Below, piece by piece: positions 58,281-64,000 of a stretch of DNA of 64,000 bases. The position numbers and the translations under genes are program-made. The notes beneath the pieces are model-generated. The model had not been told where the DNA came from. It searched no databases and saw nothing but the letters and a program-made list of their open reading frames with translations. The stretch is from CAVQBJ01 sp963819075 (lineage in GTDB: Bacteria; Actinomycetota; Thermoleophilia; Solirubrobacterales; Solirubrobacteraceae): the NCBI GenBank assembly GCA_963819075.1, contig CAWFUP010000002.1, positions 124,001 to 188,000 of the forward strand, in the 5' to 3' direction. Position 1 is the stretch's first letter; each line of letters begins with the position of its first letter.

Positions 58281-59270
58281 ATGGCCGGAACCCGCCTTCT
58301 CGCGCACGATGGGGACCTCCTCGCGGAGGTGACGGACCCGGTGCGGCGCCGCGCGGCGATCGAAACGGTGATCGTCGACGAGCTGAACCTCGGTCCGGGA
58401 GACCAGCTCGACGTCAGCCTGCTGACGCCCCGGGGAAGCCTCGGGGCGCTCGTCGCGTCGGGCTTCCTGTGCCGCGAGATCACGATCGCCGGCCGTATCT
58501 CCGCGGACCTGGCCGGCCCCGAGGACCTGCTTTCCCCGACGCATCTCGAGCCCTCGGGCGGGCTGTTCTCGTACACCGTGTCCTCAACCGCGCTCGGTCC
58601 CACCCGACTGGCGCTGCTCGACCACGCCTTCTGCGAGGGCGTCTTGCCCTGGCCGGAGGTGATGTGCGCGCTCGTCGAACGCGCGCGTCGCCCCGGTGAC
58701 CGGGCGGCGCTCGGCCGGGCGATCGCCCGAGCCCCGACGGTCGAGGTGAGGCTGCTCATGTCGCTCTGGCATTGGGCCTCATCCTGGTCGTCGGTCGGGT
58801 CCGACGGCGTACGACTCACCGTGCCGCTCAGTCACGAGCGCCTCGCCCGTCTGATCGGCGCAGCCCGGCCGACGGTCACGACCGCGATTGGCCGCCTTCG
58901 CCAGGCGGGGTATCTCGACCAGCGGCGCAACGGCCAATGGCTGCTGCTCGACCCGCAGAACGCGAGCCTGGCGCCGGGTCAGAGCGCCGCTCTCGACATG
59001 GCGCAGTTCCGCGCGCCGCCGAGCCTGAACGACCGGGCACACGTGCGGAGCCCGTGGGACCTGCGCACGAGGAAGCGCGGCGACGTCTACGCCCGACTGG
59101 CCGAGCAGCGCGAGCTGCTGCGCGCGGCGGCCGATCGTCACGTCGAACAGCTCGTGGCGCTGCGCGAGCGATCGAACAGGCTGCGCGAGACGGCCGAGCT
59201 CTCCGAGCTCGCGCGACAGGCGCGCGATTGGCCCGACGAGTCGCGCGACGACGAGCGGCACGCGGTCTAG
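58281..59270 (+). CDS. Crp/Fnr-type regulator with long C-terminal extension
   Basis: 329 residues. An N-terminal cupin-like domain without clear cyclic-nucleotide contacts, a dimerisation helix and a winged HTH (VPLSHERLARLIGAARPTVTTA, IGRLRQAGYLDQRRNGQWLLLD) of the Crp type. After it a charged helical tail of about 90 residues (RTRKRGDVYARLAEQRELL, LVALRERSNRLRETAEL) is unusual for the family. First gene of a unit with cheB-cheR, 8 nt from cheB. Ligand unknown. Confidence 0.85.
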   Translation: MAGTRLLAHDGDLLAEVTDPVRRRAAIETVIVDELNLGPGDQLDVSLLTPRGSLGALVASGFLCREITIAGRISADLAGPEDLLSPTHLEPSGGLFSYTVSSTALGPTRLALLDHAFCEGVLPWPEVMCALVERARRPGDRAALGRAIARAPTVEVRLLMSLWHWASSWSSVGSDGVRLTVPLSHERLARLIGAARPTVTTAIGRLRQAGYLDQRRNGQWLLLDPQNASLAPGQSAALDMAQFRAPPSLNDRAHVRSPWDLRTRKRGDVYARLAEQRELLRAAADRHVEQLVALRERSNRLRETAELSELARQARDWPDESRDDERHAV

Positions 59271-59278
59271 CGAAGACG

Positions 59279-60325
59279 ATGGCACGCCCGGCGCCCGCGC
59301 ACGCGGACACCCACGGCTCGCGGGAGCACGCGGTCGGGGTGTTCGTCGGCGGGTCGGCCGGCGGCATCGAGGCGCTCGCCGAGCTGCTGTCGCGGCTCTC
59401 GCCGGATCTCGCGGCGCCCGTGCTCGTGGTCCTGCACGTCGGCGCGACCGGCATGAGTCTGCTGCCGGCCATCCTCGACCGGGTCGGCAGCATGCACGCT
59501 GTCAGCCCAACCAACGGCGAGGCGCTGCGCAACGGAGTCATATACGTTGCCCCTCGTGGACAGCACATGCTCGTGGAGGGCGGGCACGTCGTGCTCAGTG
59601 CGGGTCCGACCGAGCACGGTCTGCGCCCCGCAATCGATCCGTTGTTTCGCAGCGCGGCGCGCTCGTTCGGGGCCAGGGCGATCGGCGTGATCGTCTCGGG
59701 GATGCTCGACGACGGCACGGCGGGACTCGGCGAGATCCGCGCGCGGGGCGGGTGGGCGCTCGTGCAACAGCCCGCCGAGGCGGCCTTCCCGAGCATGCCC
59801 GAGAGCGCGATCGCCCACGTCGACGTCGACTTCGTGCTCCCGGCGGCCGAGCTGGCGGATCGCATCGAGGAGCTCGCCAGCTCGCCGACGATCCGCGACG
59901 CCGAAGCAGCGACGCCGCGTCGCCAGCCGGCCGATCCGTATCTCGCCGAGGGAGACGGACCGGCGCCGGCCGGGATGCGGACCGACATCACCTGCCCGGT
60001 GTGCGGGGGGGTCCTGTGGGAGGAGCGCGAGCGGCGGCTGACGATGTACCGCTGCCGGTCGGGACACGCCTACACCGCCGACAGCCTGCTCGCCGCTCAG
60101 GGTGAGGGGCTCGACAACGCCGTCTGGCGACCGATCCGGATCCTCACCGAGCGCGGTGCGCTACTGCGCCGCCTCGGAGCGCGCGCCTCACAGGAGGGAC
60201 GTGAGCGTTCGGCGCAGTGGTTCGGACAGCAGGCCGACGACGCGCTACGGCGCGCCGCGGAGATGCGCCGGGCCGCGGATGCTGACGGCGATCGGCCGAC
60301 TCGGCGCGTCGAGGCCGACGAATGA
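59279..60325 (+). CDS. cheB: CheB-type methylesterase without receiver domain, with C-terminal zinc-ribbon-like module
   Basis: 348 residues. The methylesterase triad is visible as Ser26 in GGSAGG, His53 in VLHVG and Asp145 in SGMLDDGTAG. There is no N-terminal receiver domain, so phosphorylation cannot switch it on. After about residue 215 there is a CPVCGG...CRSGHAYT module with two Cys pairs and a His, like a zinc ribbon, and a helical end. In MCP-lacking actinobacteria such CheB proteins are not classical chemotaxis enzymes. The stop overlaps cheR (ATGA). Confidence 0.9.
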   Translation: MARPAPAHADTHGSREHAVGVFVGGSAGGIEALAELLSRLSPDLAAPVLVVLHVGATGMSLLPAILDRVGSMHAVSPTNGEALRNGVIYVAPRGQHMLVEGGHVVLSAGPTEHGLRPAIDPLFRSAARSFGARAIGVIVSGMLDDGTAGLGEIRARGGWALVQQPAEAAFPSMPESAIAHVDVDFVLPAAELADRIEELASSPTIRDAEAATPRRQPADPYLAEGDGPAPAGMRTDITCPVCGGVLWEERERRLTMYRCRSGHAYTADSLLAAQGEGLDNAVWRPIRILTERGALLRRLGARASQEGRERSAQWFGQQADDALRRAAEMRRAADADGDRPTRRVEADE

Positions 60326-62196
60326 GCCCGGCCGCGGCCAAGGCGAACGTGGCCGAGAACGAACGGTTCGAGACGCTGCTCGCCTACGTCCGTGACCACC
60401 GTGGCTTCGACTTCACCGGCTACAAGCGCGCGAGCCTGCGCCGCCGCGTCGGCAAGCGGATGGAGGTGCTCGGGATCGACCGCTTCGAGGACTACATCGA
60501 CCAGCTCGAGGCGTCGCCGGAGGAGTTCGGCGAGCTGTTCGCGACGATCCTCATCAACGTCTCGTCGTTCTTCCGTGACACGCTCGTCTGGGACTACGTA
60601 GCGGAGCAGATGATCCCGACCATCATCGCCGGCAAGTCCGCACGGGAGCCGATCCGCGTCTGGTCGGCGGGCTGCGCCACCGGCGAGGAGCCGTACACGA
60701 TCGCGATGCTGCTCGCCGAGGCCCTCGGCGAGCAGGCCTACCGCGAGCGGGTCAAGATCTTCGCGACCGACGTCGACCCCGACGCCGTCCGCCAGGCGCG
60801 CCAGGGCATCTACAGCCCCAAGCAGATCGAATCGGTTCCCGAGGCACTACGCGAGCGGTACTTCGAGCAGGTCGACGGCCACTTCGGCTTCATCAAGGAC
60901 CTGCGTCGCTCCGTCATCTTCGGGGTGAACGACCTCATCGGCGACGCGCCGATCTCGCGCCTGGACCTGCTCACGTGCCGCAACACGCTCATCTACTTCA
61001 ACTCGGATACCCAGTCGGGGGTCATGCGGCGCCTGCACATCGCGCTCGCCGACGACGGCATCCTCGTCCTCGGCCGGTCGGAGTTGCTGCTCACGTTCGC
61101 CGAAGGCTTCGCGCCGATCGACCTTCCGCTGAGGGTGTTCCGCAAGATCGCGGTCCCCCGAGTGCGCGAGCCCCTGCCGGCGCTTGCCGAGCAGGTCCTT
61201 GTGCCGCGCCGGCCCGAGATCCCCGACACCGTGCTCGAGGCGTTTCGTAGGAGCCCCGTCGCTCAGCTCGTGCTCGACGTCAACAACGTCGTGATGATGG
61301 GCAACGAACCGCTGCACAGGCTGTTCGGCATCGGCGAGCGCGAGGTCGGCTCGAATCTGCAGGATCTCGAGCTCTCCTATCGCCCATTCGAGCTGCGCTC
61401 GCTCATCGATCAGGCGAACGAGCAGGACGAGCCCGTGGCGGGCGACGGGGTGTCGTGGTTCGGACGCGATGGCACCGAGCACCATCTCGAGGTCGAGGTC
61501 GCGTCACTGCACAGCGACGGCCAGCGCACGGGTACGAGCGTCGCGTTCCACGACGTGACCCGGTACGTGACGATGACCGACGAGCTCGAGCGCTCCAAGC
61601 AGGAGCTGGAGAACGCCTATGAGGAGCTGCAATCGACGGTCGAGGAGCTCGAGACGACCAACGAGGAGCTGCAGTCGACCAACGAGGAGCTCGAGACGAC
61701 CAACGAGGAGCTGCAGTCATCAAACGAAGAGCTCGAGACGATGAACGAGGAGCTGCAGTCGTCCAACGAGGAGCTCGAGACGATGAACGAGGAGCTGCGG
61801 TTGCGGACCGGCGAGCTCAACCGCGCGACCGTGCTCGTCGAGTCGATGCTCGCGAGCCTCGGCGTCGGGGTTGCCGTCGTCGACCGCGACCTGCGGGTGC
61901 AGATGTGGAACGAACGAGCGAAGGAGCTTTGGGGCCTCGACATCGATGACGTGCGCGGCCGGCACCTCCTCAACCTCGACATCGGCCTCCCCGTCGGAGA
62001 GCTGCGAGAAGCCCTGACGGCGAGCGTCGCCGGTGCTGTGACCAAGGAGCAGCACCTCGAAGGCCGCGACCGCCGCGGCCGCGACGTCGTCTGCCGAGTC
62101 AGGACGGCGCCGCTCGCCGACATCAGTGGCGCCGTCGCCGGAGCGATCGTGATGATGGACGTCGCGGACGGCCCGGGCGCCACCGCCGCCGATTAG
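60322..62196 (+). CDS. cheR: CheR-type methyltransferase with coiled coil and PAS domain
   Basis: 624 residues. CheR N-terminal helices (LLAYVRDHRGFDFTGYKRAS), SAM domain with VWSAGCATGEEPYTIAMLLAE, and CRNTLIYFNSD. Then a PAS-like region (about 305-415), a long coiled coil with near-identical 14-residue units (about 434-489), and a final PAS domain (about 504-610) beginning LVESMLASLGVGVAVVD. This CheR-PAS arrangement with CheB in an operon is common in sensory kinase systems; here no kinase follows. Likely output: methylation of an unknown target in response to a PAS ligand. Confidence 0.92.
   Translation: MSPAAAKANVAENERFETLLAYVRDHRGFDFTGYKRASLRRRVGKRMEVLGIDRFEDYIDQLEASPEEFGELFATILINVSSFFRDTLVWDYVAEQMIPTIIAGKSAREPIRVWSAGCATGEEPYTIAMLLAEALGEQAYRERVKIFATDVDPDAVRQARQGIYSPKQIESVPEALRERYFEQVDGHFGFIKDLRRSVIFGVNDLIGDAPISRLDLLTCRNTLIYFNSDTQSGVMRRLHIALADDGILVLGRSELLLTFAEGFAPIDLPLRVFRKIAVPRVREPLPALAEQVLVPRRPEIPDTVLEAFRRSPVAQLVLDVNNVVMMGNEPLHRLFGIGEREVGSNLQDLELSYRPFELRSLIDQANEQDEPVAGDGVSWFGRDGTEHHLEVEVASLHSDGQRTGTSVAFHDVTRYVTMTDELERSKQELENAYEELQSTVEELETTNEELQSTNEELETTNEELQSSNEELETMNEELQSSNEELETMNEELRLRTGELNRATVLVESMLASLGVGVAVVDRDLRVQMWNERAKELWGLDIDDVRGRHLLNLDIGLPVGELREALTASVAGAVTKEQHLEGRDRRGRDVVCRVRTAPLADISGAVAGAIVMMDVADGPGATAAD
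61621..61788 (+). repeat. Four tandem 42-bp units in cheR
   Basis: Each unit encodes EELQSTNEELETTN or a close variant. DNA is also nearly identical, so it is a recent or gene-conversion-maintained expansion of a 14-residue (two-heptad) coiled coil, and may vary in copy number. Confidence 0.9.
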
Positions 62197-62556
62197 CTAC
62201 TCCTCCTCCTCCGGCCGTTTCTCGTCATCGCGCCCAGCCTCTCGCTGTGAGGCGCTCGTCTCCCGGTCGATCTGCGCCTGCTGCCTGCGCTCGGATTCCC
62301 GTTCGCGCACCGCGTGCTTCGCGGCGCGCTCGAGGCGCTCGCGCTCGCGCTCGGCGGCCGTTCCCTCGCGCTCATCGGCCAGGCGTTCGCGGTCGTCCGC
62401 GGCCGCCTCACGCTCATCGGCCACACGCTCACGGTCGTCGGCGGCCGCCTCGCGCACATCGGCCAGGCGATCCCGGCGGTGGGCCGCCCGCTCGCGGTCG
62501 AACAGGCGTTGCTCACCCTCGCCAAGCTCATCGGGGATACGCCCTTCATCGGACAA
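62197..62556 (-). CDS. Highly charged repeat protein
   Basis: About 119 residues from TTG 62556; a longer frame reaches 62646 but overlaps the SDR remnant. It is nearly all Glu, Asp, Arg and Ala, with the period ADDRERVADEREA repeated about three times, and ends in KRPEEEE. A helical charged rod of the kind often found near ANTAR/GAF or Che-like genes in actinobacteria; function unknown. Convergent with cheR with adjacent stops. Confidence 0.5.
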   Translation of the reverse strand: MSDEGRIPDELGEGEQRLFDRERAAHRRDRLADVREAAADDRERVADEREAAADDRERLADEREGTAAERERERLERAAKHAVRERESERRQQAQIDRETSASQREAGRDDEKRPEEEE

Positions 62557-62755
62557 TCGCGCCGCCTCGGCTGTGCCCGCCTGGGTCGCTGGCGAGCCCG
62601 AGTGCCACGAAGCGCGCGGCAAGCTCCTCGGCTGCTGCCTGGCCAAGCTCCGGATCGCGGGCGCTCACCCACACGTCGTGGCCCTCGACGAGGAACCGCC
62701 GCGCCGCCTCATAGCCGAGGCCTGTGTTGGCGCCGACGATGAGCGCGGTAGTCAT
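62546..62755 (-). pseudogene. Short-chain dehydrogenase, N-terminal remnant
   Basis: MTTALIVGANTGLGYEAARR and the following VEGHDVWVSARDPELG are a clear SDR start with the TGxxxGxG-type dinucleotide loop (GANTGLG). Homology ends after about 60 residues; the catalytic Tyr-Lys half is missing. TATGAT stands 6 nt before the ATG, so the promoter is retained. The gene runs straight into the charged-repeat ORF. Confidence 0.75.
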
Positions 62756-62796
62756 CGCTGCATCATAAGATCCGCCTCGAGGAGAGGAGCCTGGCT

Positions 62797-63024
62797 GTGG
62801 CCAAGCAGCTCGTGGTGTGCTGCGACGGAACCTGGAACGTGCCCGATGAGCTGCGCAACGGCGTGGCCGCACCGACCGACGTCGCCAAGCTCGCCCTCGG
62901 CGTCGCGACCGGTGAGGGCAGCGGCCAACTGTTGTTCTACGAACCCGGGGTCGGGACCAGCCCCGACGAGCACCTCCTCGGCGGGGCGTTCGGCTACGGC
63001 CTGTCGCAGAACATTCCGCAACAG
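62797..63024 (+). pseudogene. DUF2235 (uncharacterised alpha/beta hydrolase), truncated
   Basis: Starts GTG with GAGGAGAGGAG about 7 nt upstream. KQLVVCCDGTWNVPDE, PTDVAKLALGVA, YEPGVGTSPDEHLLGGAFG and GLSQNI are the first blocks of DUF2235, whose full length is about 300 or more residues. Similarity stops at GLSQNI near 63015; the frame then runs through antisense GNAT sequence to 63345. The catalytic Ser motif (GFSRGA in the family) is absent. Confidence 0.75.
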
Positions 63025-63025
63025 C

Positions 63026-63228
63026 CATGCGCTTGTATAGAGCGCGGGCGCGGGAGTTGTCCGCAGCCGTCGTCCACTCCAGACGGCAGGCCCCGCGCGC
63101 CGCGCAGCGCTCTCGGCAGGCCGCGATCAGGCGCTCGGCGCGCGCATCAGCGGGAGCAGCGCTTCCAGATCCGCGTCGCACACGGCCGTGATCGGGGCGG
63201 CGCCCGCCGCCTCGCGCGCTGGGCTCAT
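63026..63228 (-). pseudogene. GNAT acetyltransferase, internally deleted
   Basis: ATG 63228, 7 nt after TACCAT, begins MSPAREAAGAAPITAVCDAD LEALLPLMRA, the N-terminus of a GNAT protein. It then reaches a stop. In the next frame the C-terminal half appears: AERLIAACRERCAARGACRL and EWTTAADNSRARALYKRMA. The central part (about 70-80 residues) is missing at about 63130-63145, and the end is cut where the DUF2235 fragment begins. Two deletion joints can be read from the sequence. Confidence 0.7.
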
Positions 63229-63235
63229 GGCCGCG

Positions 63236-63241
63236 ATGGTA
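63236..63241 (-). promoter_or_regulatory. -10 element TACCAT of the GNAT remnant
   Basis: TANNNT box 7 nt before the ATG at 63228. Confidence 0.35.
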
Positions 63242-63369
63242 TGGCCTGCGGCAGGCAGGGAATACGATCGCCACGCACAAGGGGCCACAAGAGACGCTCC
63301 GAAGCCTCATCGGAAGCCGCGCCCTACTGCGGCGTTGGGTGTTAGCGGGGCGTTGATGATCCCCCGATA
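63242..63369. other. Intergenic region
   Basis: 128 bp between the GNAT remnant and the last gene. GTTGGGT at 63334-63340 and GTTAGC just after it look like recombination core sites but no partner site is found. The base composition drops towards AT from about 63340 on. Confidence 0.3.
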
Positions 63370-63375
63370 TATATT
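63370..63375 (+). promoter_or_regulatory. -10 element TATATT
   Basis: TANNNT box in an AT-rich run, 7 nt before the ATG at 63383. Confidence 0.5.
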
Positions 63376-63382
63376 GCCCCCC

Positions 63383-64000
63383 ATGACCCTCCTACCTTCA
63401 CAGACGCGGGCACGACGTCTTCGCTGGACAGGAACGCTTAGCGCTCTTGTGAGTGTCATTGCCTTTCTAGCTGTTGCCGGCCCAGCAACATCCGCAGCCA
63501 CAAGCAGAGCCACTGCTTCTGTGAGATGCCCACTCACACCCTCTTCCACCATTCCGCCTGGTGATGCGTGGGCCTTTACCTACGACGGAGCGCCCCCGAG
63601 GGCCCAGGCCGGCCTCACCTCTTTGTACGCCCACGGCCGAGGCACGTGGACTTCAGGACGCGGCCGAGGCACCATCTGTTATGCAGCCACTGGCTCCGGC
63701 CATCCCTCAGATAGCCTCGTACTTCAGGTAGAGGGTGCGTCGCATATCTCGCCGGGAATCACCCGGCTCGGCCACCCGGGAGTGGGACTTCTATTGAACG
63801 CGACCGTCTCGGCAAGCAGCGATCCTAGTTGCCCGACCGGCACTCAAGGCACCATCACCCTGTTCGCCAGCTACTACCAAGGGCATCACGACAGCGTTCA
63901 ACTGCACTTCAGCGACAGTTGCGCCCCCTATAACGCCACTTACCTCGGCTCGCAGCTAATAGCTCTCATCGCCGAGAACGGTCGCCAAGTAAACGGCGAC
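63383..64000 (+). CDS. Secreted protein, 3' end outside the window
   Basis: 206 residues are visible, open at the window edge. Signal peptide (about 17-40: LSALVSVIAFLAVAGPATSA) followed by a soluble Ser/Thr/Gly-rich region with Cys at VRCPLTP, TICYAATG, SCPTG and DSCAPYN, and a beta-pattern. I do not recognise a family. Codon use is unlike the neighbours: CTA, TCA, CCA, ACA, TAT and CTT are frequent, whereas most window genes use C/G at the third position. Possible recent acquisition. The ATG follows TATATT by 7 nt. Confidence 0.7.
   Translation, partial: MTLLPSQTRARRLRWTGTLSALVSVIAFLAVAGPATSAATSRATASVRCPLTPSSTIPPGDAWAFTYDGAPPRAQAGLTSLYAHGRGTWTSGRGRGTICYAATGSGHPSDSLVLQVEGASHISPGITRLGHPGVGLLLNATVSASSDPSCPTGTQGTITLFASYYQGHHDSVQLHFSDSCAPYNATYLGSQLIALIAENGRQVNGD

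Noticed and set aside
63325..63350. Integron attC-like core (GTTGGGT followed by GTTAGC)
   Set aside because: The matching RYYYAAC end and the internal stem of an attC site are not found upstream or downstream.
1..64000. tRNA, rRNA or CRISPR sequences
   Set aside because: Read-through found no cloverleaf with CCA-type ends, no rRNA-like block and no short repeat-spacer pattern; the only short-period repeats are inside genes.

Overview
The window is high-GC DNA (roughly 70% by eye) with dense, short-spaced genes, many ATGA/GTGA stop-start overlaps and GTG starts. The gene content points to a Gram-positive-type, aerobic actinobacterium: a caa3-oxidase CtaG, an L,D-transpeptidase, an Rpf-like wall hydrolase, lipoproteins with lipoboxes, an ECF42-type sigma factor with its DGPF partner, and paired acyl-CoA dehydrogenases. 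I lean towards class Thermoleophilia, but this is an inference from style and content; no rRNA or other marker gene is present. I saw no tRNA, rRNA or CRISPR array.

Layout. 0-5.4 kb: argF (cut by the window edge), a cupredoxin lipoprotein, and thiamine thiazole synthesis (thiO-thiS-thiG on the minus strand) divergent from thiE. 5.4-14.2 kb: a lipoate/pyruvate dehydrogenase neighbourhood with E3 (lpdA, frameshifted as sequenced), E1 alpha, E1 beta, E2, then lipB-lipA, which make the lipoyl group carried by E2. 14.3-24.5 kb: cell envelope and respiration: a rhomboid, a D-Ala-D-Ala carboxypeptidase, two acyl-CoA dehydrogenases, two wall hydrolases, a lipoprotein with duplicated sensor-like halves, a divergent polysaccharide deacetylase and CtaG. 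24.5-35.8 kb: a three-gene pseudopilin operon, large secreted proteins including one with six about 108-residue repeats, and an L,D-transpeptidase. 35.9-50 kb: a UbiB/ABC1-like protein with altered active site, a CHASE2-HD-GYP c-di-GMP phosphodiesterase coupled to a beta-propeller secreted protein, a GGDEF diguanylate cyclase, LtrA, and a PQQ-propeller/Ig protein. 50-62.2 kb: the sigma/DGPF pair, DJ-1 family genes, an ABC exporter, a YmdB-type phosphodiesterase, a Crp-like regulator and a CheB-CheR/PAS pair without receiver domains. 62.2-64 kb: a mosaic of broken genes followed by a secreted-protein gene with unusually AT-rich codon use.

The clearest window-wide signal is transcriptional. At about 18 independent starts a TANNNT element lies only 6-11 nt before the start codon and there is no Shine-Dalgarno sequence, as expected for leaderless mRNAs; genes inside operons instead use stop-start overlaps. 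Two genes (41860 and 52087) seem to start with CTG.

Several enzymes lack textbook active-site residues: argF has HDLP for HCLP, the rhomboid has Cys for its catalytic His, the deacetylase lacks two metal ligands, the UbiB-like protein lacks its HADPHPGN motif, and E2 has HRILYG for HxxxDG. Two apparent one-base insertions within 1 kb (lpdA and the ydeI-like gene) may be real or may be sequence errors.
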